From: Macrobrachium rosenbergii
Taxonomy: Eukaryota > Arthropoda > Malacostraca > Decapoda > Palaemonidae
DNA: 64,000 nucleotides
NCBI RefSeq assembly: GCF_040412425.1
Contig: NC_089756.1
Coordinates: forward strand, 3,145,498-3,209,497
Direction of reading: 5' to 3'
The notes below the pieces were generated by a model, which saw nothing but the letters and a program-made list of their open reading frames with translations, was not told the DNA's origin and made no database searches. Shown in pieces: positions 23,884-36,759 of this stretch (position 1 is its first letter; each line of letters starts with the position of its first letter). Made by a program: the position numbers and the translations under genes.

Positions 23884-24010
23884 CATACATATATACATAT
23901 ATACAGTATATATATACACATATATATATATATATATACAGTATATATATACACATATACATACATATATATATAAATATACAAATATATACATATATAA
24001 ATATATTTAC
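23801..24010. repeat. (TA)n with degenerate TA/CA tail
   Basis: About 39 perfect TA units then interrupted atacat/acagta repeats. All long frames here are Tyr-Ile repeat artefacts. Confidence 0.95.
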
Positions 24011-24394
24011 ACACATTTATATTACTTATTATATTAATTCCAAATGAGTGTTCGTTAACCGTTAACCCTAAACTGTCGTCTTTCATAAAAATAAAAATGA
24101 AAGATAACTTATGTCTCTTCCTAAAGCAAGATGTCGAGTTCACGTGAGCAAAAGGTCATGATTCCCCCAGAAAATAATCACAATATTCAGGGGATCGTTG
24201 TGAAATCGCTCCGTAGGATCCCCGGCGAAGCATATCCTTAAGAAAGTGCATAAGGAGGGGCGTAAATATTCAGTGGAGAAACCGTATAAATAATAAACCG
24301 TCTTTCCTTTTCTCAAACTTGGCACCCGACCGATACTTTCAGCTGGTGCCCTCTCTGCCACTCACTCCAGTTTTTTATCGTTTTTTTTTAAACG

Positions 24395-24733
24395 GCAACA
24401 GGATGCGATGTCAAACTAATTCCATTTTCTTGCCCAGGCCTGAAGGAACCTCAAAAAATGGAGGAAGGTTATGGGATAGGAAATTAAAAGCAAAAATGAT
24501 TTATTCATTTTTCCTTAAACTCTAGTAGAATGGGATGGCAGGCTAATACCATTTTCTAGTCCAGGCCCGAAGGGACCATAAGAAAATAAGAAATTGGAAA
24601 ATTATGAGATAGGGAATAGAAGCAGATATTTTCCTTCCTTTTTTTTTTAGGGAGGTGGGTTAGGGGGGGGGGAGACGCCTAATTCCGCTTTCTAGCCCAG
24701 GCTCGAAGGAAGCGTAAAAAATAAAATGGAAGC

Positions 24734-24799
<66 letters not shown>

Positions 24800-24915
24800 A
24801 AATATATATTATTTAAACGCAAATGAGATGGCAGTCTCGTTCCACTTTCCAGCTCAGCCCCGAAGGAACTATGAAAAAGTGGAAGATTATGAAATAGGAA
24901 AATAAAAGTAAAGAT
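24395..24915 (+). repeat. Four-copy ~135-bp tandem array hosting a (GA)n
   Basis: Units begin near 24400, 24531, 24668 and 24826. Each has (t)aatnccattttc, then cccaggc.cgaagg, then gga.g.ttatg. and ataggaaa.aaaagcaaa. In unit 3 the ttatgagataggg-type segment is replaced by ttatgagagagag..., a (GA)n at 24738-24798. A (CT)n follows at ~24925-24983. Confidence 0.8.
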
Positions 24916-24921
24916 ATTTTG

Positions 24922-24983
<62 letters not shown>

Positions 24984-24987
<4 letters not shown>

Positions 24988-25214
24988 CAGAGACGCCAAA
25001 TTTCTTTTGGTTACTGAAGGAAGCTTGCACATAAGCAGAATGCTCAGGTTTTATTTTGATTTTTAAAGAAATGATGAAAATGACGCTGCGAATTCCAATA
25101 TTTTTAAAGTCATGTGTTTGAAATGATAAAGTCTGAATTGTTTTTTGAAGGATGAGACTCATAATTACTCGCTATGAAAGCTGATTTCGTTATGAAAGGA
25201 ACAGCAAGTCCCAC
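24984..25214. other. No gene recognised
   Basis: A/T-rich spacer; nothing identified. Confidence 0.4.
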
Positions 25215-25535
25215 CAAGGCCCTGTAGGAGGGGAGTGCCGTCAGTGCACCGTACGTGGTGCATTGTAGGCATTACTTAAGGTCCTTTGCAGTGTCCCTTA
25301 GGCCTTTAGCTGCAACCCTTTTCATTCTTTTTTCTGTACCTCCGTTCATAGTCTCCTTCTTCCATCTGACTTTCCACCCTCTCTAACAATTGATTCATAT
25401 TGCAACTGCAAAAAGTTTTTCCTCCTGTTACTTAACCTTTCAAACCTTCTTATTGTCAGTTTCCCTTTCAGCGCTGGATGACTTCATCGCAGGCCCCGCT
25501 TTTTTGGCTTCTGGTCTAAATTCTACTGTAGATTC
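25215..25535 (+). mobile_element. SINE-like repeat family C, copy 3
   Basis: Carries gtgccgtcagtgcacc, ggtgcattgtaggcattact, ttcctcctgtta and tttcagcgctggatga in family order, with a degraded 3' end (ttggcttctggtctaaattc). Confidence 0.8.
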
Positions 25536-25884
25536 CTTCCTTAAAATATCTAATACTTACTGAGTTTGTTTTCAGAGTAAACGACACTTGAAACGAATCG
25601 CCATGAGACTAATGGAGTGACGAGTTCTGAGTTCTGATTCTGAGCTCTGATTTCGTTTCTGAAATCAAAAGAGAACTTTAAAAAATCACGCGATACCAGG
25701 TCCGAGCTGTGAGCCACAGGAAACTTAGGCATATATAACGCATGCACATTTCATTTCGGTGCACCCATTCGAAAGTGCGCATTTCCCTCTCCATATATAC
25801 CTACAGTACTCCGTTTTTTCTTCTCTTTGCAAAACTGGAGAATAAGCATGTACCCAACCTGTTGCAACGGCGAAGGAGGAGGGT
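25536..25884. other. No gene recognised
   Basis: Short frames only; gttctgagttctgattctgagctctg near 25625 is a small simple repeat. Confidence 0.4.
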
Positions 25885-26046
25885 CTATATTCTCTCTCTC
25901 TCCCTCTTCCTTCGTTGCAAAACCCGTCATTCATGCACACGTGCATCTCTCCCGTTTACTCTACGAATTTTTATTTTTCCTTCTGCGTCGTTCCGATGCT
26001 TTTTTAGTTTATACTGTTCGAGGAAAAGGCTGCTGACCAAATTATT

Positions 26047-26105
<59 letters not shown>

Positions 26106-26240
26106 TGCAAAACCTGTCATTCATATTCACCTGCATCTCTTCCGTTTACTTTGCTAATTTAATTTTTCCTTTTCCATCTGCGTGGTCTTTCTATACTTCA
26201 TGTTGTTCGAGGAAAAGGCTGCTGACCAAATTAATTCCCC
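25885..26240 (+). repeat. ~190-bp tandem duplication with CT tracts
   Basis: Blocks 25912-26047 and 26103-26235 share cgttgcaaaacc.gtcattca, then tgcatctct, ccgtttact, tttttcctt, ctgcgt and gttcgaggaaaaggctgctg and accaaatta. Each is preceded by a CT tract, short before copy 1 and about 30 units before copy 2. Confidence 0.9.
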
Positions 26241-26384
26241 CCCCCCCGCCGGGTCTTTTCAAGGTCACGAAGGTCAAGCTGCAAAAAGACCTCTACAACT
26301 CCTTGTGTCCCGTCTCTTCCTCCTCCTCCTCCACCTCCCCCGCGTGACTTTTAAACCTTTGCCTTTCATTTGACTTTATGGAGG

Positions 26385-26636
26385 TCAGAGTTCACCAGGA
26401 GAAGAGGAGGAGGCGGAGGAGGAGGAAGAAGAATGCAAGGAGATGAAGTCAAAGGAAGAGGAAGGGAGAGAGGGAGGGAGGGAGGGAGGGAGAGAGAGAG
26501 AGAGGGAGGGAGGAAGGGGAGAGAGGGAAGAGGAGGGGGAGGGGACTGGGGGAGAAGGATAGAAAAAAACTTTAATGTTGTCTGGGCAGTTCATTCATTC
26601 TTCCCCATTCTCGTTGGTGTTTGCCATGAACTTCAT

Positions 26637-26706
<70 letters not shown>
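26385..26706. repeat. Purine-rich block and (CT)n
   Basis: GGA/GAGA-rich low-complexity sequence at ~26395-26560, then (CT)n at ~26639-26706. Confidence 0.85.
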
Positions 26707-26708
<2 letters not shown>

Positions 26709-27029
26709 GAGACCCAAGAATGAACGTTGAAGGGCCTTCCTTATACTGTACTGGTCAGAAGAAGAAAACGACTGAGTTGGGCGAACAGACTCCTCGAGCA
26801 AGGTGCATAAAAGAGAGATAATCGCCAATAATGGCTCGACTTGCTTCGCGTGTTGCAGAATGTTGCAAAACAACCAGAATCCTGATGATTTAAGACATCT
26901 ACAAGGGAGCTTTGCACAACAGATTCGTTTAATGGCCCCCGGGAAGAGTCAGCAAGCGTGAAAAAATGGATAATATGACGGTGTTCAATTGATTTCTCAT
27001 GAGTCGAGCCAGCCTCGTAAGACGACAGA
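26707..27029. other. No gene recognised
   Basis: Unique-looking sequence; no repeat partner found in the window. Confidence 0.4.
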
Positions 27030-27340
27030 AGAAGGTCTTCCCCCGTCAGTGCACCTCACGCGGTGCACTGTAGGCATTACTTAAGATTCTTTGCGGCGTC
27101 TCTTCGGCCCCTAGCTGCAACCCCTTTCATTTATTTTGCTGTACTGCCGTTCATATTCTCTTTCTTCCATCTTACTTCCCTCAACCCTCTCTTGTCAATT
27201 GTTTCATATCGCTAATGCGATATGAAACATATCGCCTTTAAAACCTTTCCACTGTCAGTTTCCCTTCCACCGCTGAATGACCTCATAGGTCCCAGCTCTT
27301 GGCATTTGGCTTAAACTCTATATTGTGGTCTATTCTATTC
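27030..27340 (+). mobile_element. SINE-like repeat family C, copy 4
   Basis: Family landmarks ccgtcagtgcacctcacgcg, gtgcactgtaggcattactt, ctagctgcaacccctttcat, gaatgacctcataggtccca and ggcatttggctt. Contains a private palindrome, gtttcatatcgctaatgcga followed by tatgaaac (27209-27236). Confidence 0.85.
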
Positions 27341-27838
27341 CCTACGGGCAATCCTTCGCTACTGAAAGAAAGTATTCAGAAGACTTTTTACATTTTAGAT
27401 TGCTATTCACTGTATTTACTGTATTTAGTCACGACGGAATACGGATATTTTTTTTTAGACGAGCGAACTAGAAGCAAAGTATTTATTGTCACCACAGAAG
27501 ACTTTTAAATCACTATTTAGGATAGGGCGTCAATAACTTAGATGTTGTGACGCCAGTTTTAATAGCCACAAATCAATCAATCAATTTTGGTCACGACGGA
27601 CGTTGCATATTTTATTTTAGACAAGACAAAGAGAATATAGTCCTTTATTATCACTACAGAAGACTTTAGGAAGACTGATTTCCGTTTGAGGACCGAGAAA
27701 ATCACAAGAATGTTTGTTTAAGGGAACTAAAGACAGAACATCTGTTGATTTCTCAGCGATGAGAACAACAGGCAAAACAAAGCACTGCTTTATTTAGGAC
27801 CACAGAACGAAACACAAACCTTAATTTCCACGTGACTG
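27341..27838 (+). repeat. Repeat tail with internal duplication
   Basis: 27341-27435 matches 21985-22085. Then tcacgacgga, tattttttttta/tattttatttta, gacgagcg/gacaagac, tattgtcaccacagaagact/tattatcactacagaagact recurs at 27427-27510 and 27592-27675. The rest (27680-27838) is unassigned. Confidence 0.65.
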
Positions 27839-28084
27839 CAGAAGAAGAAGAAGAAGAAGAAGAAGAAGAAGAAGAAAAAGGAGGAAAAGGAGGAGGAGGC
27901 GGAGGAGGAGGAAAGAAGAAAAAGAAGGAGGTGGGAGGAAAGGAGAAGGAGAAGGAGGAGGAGGAGGAGGAGGAGGAGGAGGAGGAGGAGGAGGAGGAGG
28001 AAAGAAGTAAAAGAAGGAGGAGGGGAGGAAAGAAGAAGAAGGAGGAGGAGGTAAGAAGAATAAAGAGGAGGAGGAGGAGGAGGA

Positions 28085-28168
<84 letters not shown>

Positions 28169-28172
28169 AATT
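27839..28172. repeat. Long polypurine tract with (GAA), (GGA) and (AAT) runs
   Basis: About 245 nearly pure purine bases on the plus strand (GAAn, then mixed GGA/GAA), then (AAT)n, then (GAA)n again. Glu-rich and Ser/Phe-rich frames over it are artefacts. Mirror symmetry makes it a candidate for triplex (H-) DNA. Confidence 0.95.
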
Positions 28173-28554
<382 letters not shown>

Positions 28555-29425
28555 TGTAGTAGGGATTTTTTCTTTAGAAAAGCTATATCTGTTGTACTCT
28601 GGGCTTTCACATAAGTAGGAACAAACTTGCTTGCGGTGTAGTTTCTCTTGAGCTCAACTTATCGTGCTCAGATGTCAGCTATCTTGGAACAGACAAAGTG
28701 TTATAAAAATCTTGGTTCTGAATGAAATTATCTTTCCCTTTCTAAATTTATTAGTGTCTTAAAAGTTATAAATTCTCCTCCACTGTTGTCTTGGGTAGTA
28801 GCTATGACTAAGACTATCTAGGGCACATTGAATATTCTTGAGTCTGCAACTTGGACTTGGAATTTTCACTTCGTCTTTGGGAACACAGAAATTTTTATAA
28901 GTTCACTCATCGGACACGGGGCCTCGTCACTGTCTCTGTCGCTCCACAGAATCTCACACTCTGCCTTCGGTGGCCTATCCCTCACTGCCTTCTGGTACAA
29001 GAGTCCCTATATAAAAGAATCTCTCTGAGGGCTGGAATTATGGCCACCCTTAGTATAATTTTCCAAGTTTCATTCAGTGGACTTCCTTTCCATGTAAGTT
29101 CATGTTCACCTTCTCTTGACATTTAGTTCGATGTTCGTTACAGATTTCAATCGCGCCAAAGCGTCGGCAGACCATCTGCCTTGGGAGGTGGTCAGGCGTT
29201 CTTGTCTTCGATTAACATCTGACCTCAAGCGATGGATTCACTAAAAGTGCTGACCACATATTTTGTACATACAAGAAAAAAAATACCATTTCTTATAGGT
29301 GCCAGTTGATCGGCTCCAACGTCTGGGATCACTCAATTCCTTATCGCCCCTTTCTGTTTTCTCTGTCTGGGTTTTATCGGTATTCTCTGCTACGCCACTT
29401 TGTGTTTATTAGTTCCATTATAGTC
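28555..29425 (-). repeat. 3' LTR, Gypsy family B copy 2
   Basis: Shares with 35604-36403: gtgctcagatgtcagctatc, agtgtcttaaaa, gttataaattct, tataaaagaatctctctgag-type and tttattagttccatta. Short frames at 28828-29126 are inside the LTR and not genes. The inner boundary is uncertain because the partner is interrupted. Confidence 0.8.
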
Positions 29426-30109
29426 TCGTCCAACTACCCAGCTGACTCTGGCAGCTCCCAGCTAAAATAAAGCAATAATATAGCTACAAGGACTCCTAAC
29501 ACTTGCTTCTTAGGAAATTCACACTTATTTTTATAAGATAACTTTGAAGTATTAAAGTGAATATAAGCAGAAACGTTTCTTCAATCTAGTTGAAATAAAA
29601 GTTCAAATGAATTTCAAACTTAAATTCAAACAGTAATAAAACAGAATATGATATCCAAGTTACATAGTCGTCACTTAGTCCTCAGTCCTATCCAATCAAG
29701 TGGGATGCTGTCTCTGATATTGAATATTGTTAACAATTCATTTTCTTCCTTGTCCTCCCAATGACGACGAAAGTCTGAATTCTTCTTTGTTAGTGATTTG
29801 AAGGGGAGTGTAGTCTTGATGGTTACCTTCTATATCTTGTACTTCTTGGAATGTCCTGAAGAAATATCCTTGTGTATTTGTATGTGTCAGCAAGTGTGTT
29901 AAGTGTTATATAAATTTCTTTTGACTTTGATGTGACTATAATTATCTTCTTGTATAGTAAATCTTGCATGGTCATCGTTCAACACTAAAGCACCAACTAA
30001 TCAAAGTAAGAATTGCAACAATACAAAAAAAAGTTTCATTCCTAAGTCAACCAATGAAAATAAACTTAGCAATAAAGAAATCAAATACAAGGAATAATAG
30101 GATGATTGA
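29426..30109 (-). other. 3' untranslated interior of Gypsy copy
   Basis: A/T-rich, no open frame; lies between the pol C-terminus and the 3' LTR. No polypurine tract was pinned down. Confidence 0.45.
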
Positions 30110-30430
30110 TGGGTGTGTTCTTGTTACAATTACTGAAACGTGACTTTTCTATTCCTTAGGTTATACCTAGTTTTTCCTTCTGAAATTTCTTCTTCTGATT
30201 CTCCAGTCATTTCTGGTTCTTTGACTTCCTTAGTTCTCTTGACCTTACCCAAAATCCCTCTTCTTCTAATGATTCAGCACATGTGGAAGGTATGAAACTA
30301 TTTATTATTTTCTCTTTCACTTTTGTCTCTTATACGTCTATAACTTGGAATGGTTCTGTGAATTTAGTGGCTAATTTATAGTTAATTCCACATCTTACTT
30401 CTTCCTGATGTAGACTTCATCTCCTATCTT
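30110..30430 (-). pseudogene. Integrase C-terminal tail remnant
   Basis: After the stop at 30431 the reading continues with GDEVYIRKK, then in a shifted frame LATKFTEPFQVIDV, which fits the C-terminal GPY/F-like SH3 region that binds DNA. At least two stops and a shift interrupt it. Confidence 0.5.
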
Positions 30431-31000
30431 TTAGTCTACTGGCTTTAATCCTCCTTGATGTTTGTCTGTCATGATCTTTTGGGCTTCTTCTAGGCCCTTG
30501 TGTAACTGTTTAGGAATTACCTTGAAGTTACTAATTCTTATCTTCACGATGTCTTTAGGATAATTTGGCTGTATTGGCTGACTCAGCCATGTATATGGCA
30601 ATCTTGGTTCATATCCTATCAAAGCTTTTATGGGCGTTACTTGTGTACTGGAATGATTCCTAGCATTTAATGACAATTGGACCAAAGGTAAATTGATATC
30701 CCATTTAGGATCCTGTCCTACTGTATGCCTTAATGCATTTAGAACTTTTCTGTTATTTCTTTCCACCAAACCATTACTAGATGGATGATACGGTTGTATC
30801 GTTACCTTTTCTACCCTGAATGCATCACAAATTTCTTGTACTAGTGAGTTGTTGAGTTCTGTACCATTGTCAGATATTATAAATTGTGGAGCAGAATTTC
30901 TATAAAAGATTTTGTCAAAGAGAGCAACTGCACATTCTATAGCTTCTTTACCCGTTATTGGTATTAGCTCTGTATATCTGGTAAGTGCGTCTGTACACAC
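30431..31000 (-). pseudogene. Gypsy integrase catalytic core
   Basis: 189 codons in the same frame as the ORF ending at 31025, from which only an in-frame TAA separates it. VCTDALTRY carries the first catalytic Asp, FIISDNGTE the second, YHPSSNGLVERNNRK the Glu, so the DDE triad is intact. LSLNARNHSSTQVTPIKALI is the usual downstream block. Function in a live element: 3'-processing and strand transfer of cDNA. The methionine at 31000 is internal to the domain, not a natural start. Confidence 0.85.
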
Positions 31001-31024
31001 TAGTATACTCGTACTTCTATTCCC

Positions 31025-32110
31025 TTAACTCGTGGTGTGCAAGTTAGGGATGGGATCTATTGGTACTCTTTCGAATGGAGTTTGTGGAATTGGGTACTTC
31101 CCTAAAGGCACTTCTTTATCTGTTCTTCCTTTGTAACTGTTACAAGTATTGCAGCTTTTCACATAGTTACTAGTATCTTTGTGAATCCCTTTCCAGTAGA
31201 AAGATCCTTTAATTAATCTAACTGTCCCATCTCTTCCTGGATGTGCTCTCGTGTCGTCATCGTGCATAAGTTCGATGACCTTATTTCTTAGGCTCTTTGG
31301 TACTATTCTTTTATGGGCGACGCCTTGAAAAGACCTGAATGGGTCGAAATCTTCACACATCCAGACTGGTACGTCGTCCATGATGTTCACTGCATCTATA
31401 GGACATCCAATTTTCTTACTCAATTCTATTTGTTCTTGATGATCGAATTTCTTTTTATTTTTCACAAATTTGGAAATCTCTTTTAAATCTTTATCATTTT
31501 CTTGTTCCCTTATGAAGTTTTGCCTGGAAAGTTCTTCTGTATAATGCATGGTAAATACATTGTACATGGGTTCTCTTGACTTTGTTTCTTGGCTAATCAT
31601 ATTTACACTATCACCTTGTGGGATGTATCTTGATAATGAGTCTGCTACCTTATTATTTTTCACTGGCACATATTTTACTTCTATGTCATGATCTTGGGCA
31701 GTCATAAACCAACGAGCTCTACGTCCGGAAAAATTCGGATTCTTGAGCATTTCTACTGCAGCTGAATGATCAGTGAATACAGTTATCTTATAGCCAAACG
31801 TTATGTATCTGAAGAGCTTTAAAGCGTCTATTATGGCTAAAGACTCTAGGTCTGTTACTGAGTAGTTCTCTTCTGTTGGTTTTAGTTTTGTACTGTAATA
31901 AGCTATAGCATGATATTTGTTATCATGTCTTTGCATCAAGCAAGCTCCTATACCAATACGGCTTGCATCTGTGGCTAAGAAGAATTCTTCCCTAAAATCT
32001 GGGATACTAAGTGCTGGAGTCTGTGTCAACCTTTCTTTCAGTTCATCGAATGCTTTCTGTTGCTTGGTTGACCACCAGAACGGTATGTGTTCCTTTAATA
32101 ATTCAGTCAA
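31025..32110 (-). pseudogene. RNase H and integrase zinc finger
   Basis: 361 codons. FFLATDASRIGIGA (residues ~48-61), TDLESLAIIDALKLF (~85-99) and FTDHSAAVEML (~112-122) are the acidic RNase H blocks; about residues 290-330 contain the HHCC finger (ELMHDDDTRAHPGRDG, then CNTCNSYKGR), and KEVPLGKYPIP leads to the integrase core. It ends at the TAA noted above. Upstream the RT frame is shifted near 32120-32150. This is the intact version of the site at which copy 1 carries the hAT-like MITE. Confidence 0.85.
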
Positions 32111-32149
32111 TGGCGCTGCTATGGTAGCAAAGTCTTTTCTAAACTTTCA

Positions 32150-33010
32150 GTAAAAACCTGCTAAACCCAAGAATGATTTCATGTCTTTCTTACAATTAGG
32201 TGTAGGATACTCTTTGATTGACTTAGTCTTTAAATCGTTTGCTTCCACGTCTTTTTCACTTAATGTGTGTCCCAGGTAGTCTATTTTTTAGGTTTGCTTT
32301 CCTTAATCTCTTTAGAGCTTCCCTCACTAGTTGTATGTGTTCTTCAATGATGTCTTTGGCTATTACCAAATCATCTATATAACAATGGAAATCTTTTCAT
32401 AATAAGTTAAGTATACCTTAGTTTTACCAGACCACTGAGCTGATTAACAGCTCTCCTAGGGCTGGCCCGAAGGATTAGACATGATAAATCACCGAGAATT
32501 TTATCCATTAGTCTCACAAATGCTACTGGACTTGACTTTAGACCAAAGGGCATTCTTACATATTGATATCTGCCATTGCTAATGGAAAAGCTGTTAAAGT
32601 TTACTTTCTTCGTCTAAAGGAATTTGTAAAAATCCTTGCAGCAAATCTATTGTGGTGAAATATTTCTTGGATCCAATGGTTGTGATAAGATCTCTCATGG
32701 ATGGAACTGTATAAGGATAATGAATGGCACTGGATAAGAATAATTTTCAGTTATCTTATTTAACCCTCTAAAATCGACCACCACTCGGTAAGTTTTTTCT
32801 TTCTTTGGAAGTAACAAAGGTGGAAAAGACCACGAAGATTTTGATGGTTCTGTTATCCCTTGCTTCTTCATTTGTTGAACTTCTCTTTCAATAATCTCCT
32901 TTTGGGAATGTGCTACTCTGTAAGCTGTTATATAAATTGGCTTAGTGTTCCGTGGAATATCTATTCTGTGGGTTAGTTCACCTGTTTTACCAAGGGTGTC
33001 TCCCTCTATG
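32150..33010 (-). pseudogene. Reverse transcriptase remnant with SINE insertion
   Basis: Minus-strand reading gives YIDDLVIAKDIIEEH near 32340-32395 (catalytic YxDD intact), preceded by the conserved Leu-Pro-Gly/QIP block near 32600-32660 and, further 5', by PSKSSWSFPPLL and VPKKE-type sequence near 32800-32850. Frameshifts (for example at ~32280 and ~32610) and a 74-bp SINE fragment at 32406 disrupt it. Confidence 0.75.
32406..32479 (-). mobile_element. 5'-truncated SINE (family A) inside RT
   Basis: Matches the 3' end of the complete SINE at 5553-5834 (aagtataccttag, gaccactgagctgattaaca, cctagggctgg, cgaaggattaga). Flanked by an 8-bp near-perfect duplication, cataataa (32398-32405) and catgataa (32480-32487). 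5' truncation is expected for LINE-driven insertion. The tRNA-like head is absent. Confidence 0.85.
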
Positions 33011-33028
33011 GCGACTATATCACTATAT

Positions 33029-33505
33029 TCACTCAGTAAACCTGAGTTTCTCTCTAGCAGAGTTTTCTTTGATATCCTTCAGATCTGTTTCATAAGTTGA
33101 GTTTGTATTCTCTTTATTGATTGGTGCTACTGTTTCCTTCTCTACAACTTGAAAAGGGAAAGTGCATACTTCTGCTAAACCTATTTCTGTACCTTGTGAT
33201 AATCTAACTTTTCCTCCTCTCTTCTCTATAACTTGTAAAGCTATTTTTCCCTGTCTAGTTTCATGTAGGCTGGAGGAATAATGTATTCCGTTTCCTTGTG
33301 ATCCTTCTCTAAGTGCAAGAATTTCCTTTCTTACATAAATTGGATTTACTGCGCATTCTATCAAAGTGCCTTCTTCTGGTTTAAATCTTAATTCTCTGTC
33401 TAATTTCAGGTTAAATTCTAAGTTATTACTGATCTGTTGAGAGTACGTGTTGCACACTTGATAGCTTTCTTCTGTATTATCTTTCTTTAGAATACTTTTC
33501 AGCAA
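33029..33505 (-). pseudogene. Protease-RT linker of Gypsy family B
   Basis: 158 codons open, no catalytic motif. Begins LKSILKKDNTEESYQVCN, matching the linker in copy 1 (12660-12760). It is the region between retropepsin and RT in Pol; its role is unknown. It continues towards RT with the stretch ending ENSAREKLRF. Confidence 0.65.
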
Positions 33506-33509
33506 GGAG

Positions 33510-33880
33510 TTTTCCTGAGTCTTGTTTCATCTAATCATTTTACACAGTTGTATGTTATAAGTCTTATGCTTCCCTCTAATCACTAATTGCTCCCTAGGTG
33601 CGTCAACTGTTATTCCTTGTCTAGCCATAATTAATAGATGTCCAAGTGCAAAATGTTTCCCCTTGCTACTAGAACTTTTTCCTTAAATGAGATTCTTCCT
33701 AGTTCAAAAGGTAAATCAATTTGCCCTAATAGCCTGATTCTGTTTCCTTGAGCGTCTTTGATTCTACAGTCTACTGTACTGTACTGCTGGGTTCAAGCTT
33801 AAATGAGAGAAATATGCCTGATACACCTTTTCAGACATCACATTCTTGGGACTTCCATAATGAAGTCTTAGAGTTTTTCA
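33510..33880 (-). pseudogene. Protease remnant, active site deleted
   Basis: Minus-strand reading contains SPKNVMSEKVYQAYFSH-type sequence near 33795-33855, the block that follows DTG in copy 1, but the bases encoding D-T-G are missing or shifted (reads attatggaagtcccaag). Further 3' are APREQLVI and KMIR-type matches to copy 1. The plus-strand frame 33748-34104 is antisense to this. Confidence 0.55.
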
Positions 33881-34035
33881 CTGGATCCGAAACTGAATCT
33901 AATTATATCACTTTGACTGGCGACAATTTGATACCGGCAGCCCCTGAACGAGAGCTTTGCCCCAGATCTGTGGGTCATCTCCATATTCTCTCCGCCTTTC
34001 GTATCTTTGGCGCACTCTCCGACCTTGAACTCTCT

Positions 34036-34245
34036 CTACGAAGTAGCATGCGTCCTGCTCATCTTTTCTGCCTTAAATCTGTTAATATAGTTATGCGCTT
34101 GTAATTTATGAGTAACCGTGGAGGTTGTGTTTGATGAAGTTGAGGGTATAGTTGTAGCATGAGCCATTGTCAGTTTGTTTATTTGGCTTCTTGTACGAAC
34201 GGGAGTTCTTAACTTCTTATTTTGTGCCGATCTCTTTCTGTGCAT
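34036..34245 (-). pseudogene. Gag N-terminus stub
   Basis: 69 codons beginning MHRKRSAQNKKLRTPVRTRS: basic, with several Ser/Thr. Position after a long leader and before protease identifies it as the start of Gag; the capsid and zinc knuckles present in copy 1 are deleted here. The ATG at 34245 is the likely genuine Gag start. Confidence 0.55.
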
Positions 34246-34798
34246 CTACTCATTAATGGCAAGTAATTTCTTCAACACTAAATATAACTGAATTGTGATT
34301 AAGTTTTGGCAGCAATATCTCTTAAAAAAAGTCAAACCAGGTCTTCATGAATCTCACCAAAAAAAAAAAAAAAAAAAAATTCATAAACACTTCCACCTTA
34401 ATCAAAATAAAGTTAACAATCACTTCAAATTCCTGCCCCCACAATTTTTAATAATTGAGGATGTTTTTAGAAATAAAGTAAAACAAAGTATGACAGGAGT
34501 TAGTAAATACAAACGTTGAATAACGTTTAGTATATGATTAGTACTAGTTAGCGAAAAAAGGAAAAATCGTTGCCAAAGATTTGTCTCTATTTAATCTCAC
34601 GTGCAAGTCTTTTGTGTCTTCGAAAATGTCAAACAGAAGTATTCATATCATGTTAGCTTTAGTAAAAAAAAATCGTATGCGTGTGTGTATGTGAGGATAT
34701 TCAAGGCCCTTGTACTTAACTTGCCGTCTTCGAATCTGGGCGCCTTCTGTGGGCGTACGATCTTCTTGGCTGCTTTTTCTCGTCTGTGTTGCTGGGAC

Positions 34799-34854
<56 letters not shown>

Positions 34855-35034
34855 ACGTTGCACTGATCATCGAGGGAAATGCGTATCTCCTTTTTCTCGC
34901 TTCTGGCTAGAAAATTCTTCTACCGTTATTTATTCTAGATGATGTTCTTTCTTCTTGAATTCACACTGCACTGATTTTGTATTAAGTGTCTTTTAGTCGT
35001 TGTAACGAGAGTAGGGTGACGGAATACGGATGAG

Positions 35035-35107
<73 letters not shown>

Positions 35108-35603
35108 GAATGAAAATGTGTACTGTATGCTTTCCCTCTGCTTCGGCTGCCGCGTAAAATCCGCCCCCCCCCCCCGACCTTTCTTCTCGGTTGTCTTCTT
35201 CTTGCTGGTTTATTTTCTTTTCTTCGAAGGGTAAAAAACATCTTTTCTTTTGTGGCTGAGTTGTCTGTTATTTCTTAAACTCTTTATTTTCGGAGTGGAG
35301 ATTTGCGTGCGGAACACTTATAACTGGTTACACTTTGTAACTGTCTTTATAAAGAAAACTCTTCACTGAATCTTGATATTGTCATATTACAATCTTCACC
35401 AGACCAACAGAGGTTTATCTTTACTAGTAAACAGCTTGAAGATGGGCACACATTGTCTGATTACAACATTCAGACGGAGAATATTCTTCACTTCGTCTTG
35501 AAGTTAACAGTTAACCTGTAGATTTAAGAAAAACACTCACTATTTTGTTCTTGTTGCTGTCGGCTGCGTAGTTCGAAAATTCCCTAAGCTGCCATCAAAT
35601 TTC
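34246..35603 (-). other. 5' leader of Gypsy copy with CT tracts
   Basis: Contains poly-A (~34361-34379), CT runs (~34801-34852 and ~35037-35101) and a C-run (~35163-35175). Just inside the LTR the minus strand reads TGGCAGCTTAGGGAATTTTC (35572-35591), a possible primer-binding site. No other feature seen. Confidence 0.5.
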
Positions 35604-36507
<904 letters not shown>

Positions 36508-36759
36508 CGTATATTTCCGTGTATGAGACGACCTTTAGATAAGACGAGGTAAAAAATTATGGCAAATTTTCACGAATTTATCTCAAATCTGTAGTATAAG
36601 ATGACTGCTAAATTACAAAACCGTCTGTGAATAGGCTCGCTTTTGCAACAACAGGCATCTTATGAAATATTGGTTATGTAAAGATGATGTTATTACAAAT
36701 GCTGTTTTAATTACTGTATCCTTAGAAATTCAAAACAAACGATATAGCAAAGTGTAGGG

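Noticed and set aside
27832..28089. Glu-rich nucleolin-like protein
   Set aside because: Translation of the polypurine tract; no non-repetitive coding flank.
28828..29126. Two overlapping plus-strand frames with Ser/Leu-rich sequence
   Set aside because: They lie inside an LTR whose second copy does not keep the frame open.
33748..34104. Plus-strand 118-codon ORF as a gene
   Set aside because: Antisense to Gypsy family B protease/Gag remnants; no motif.
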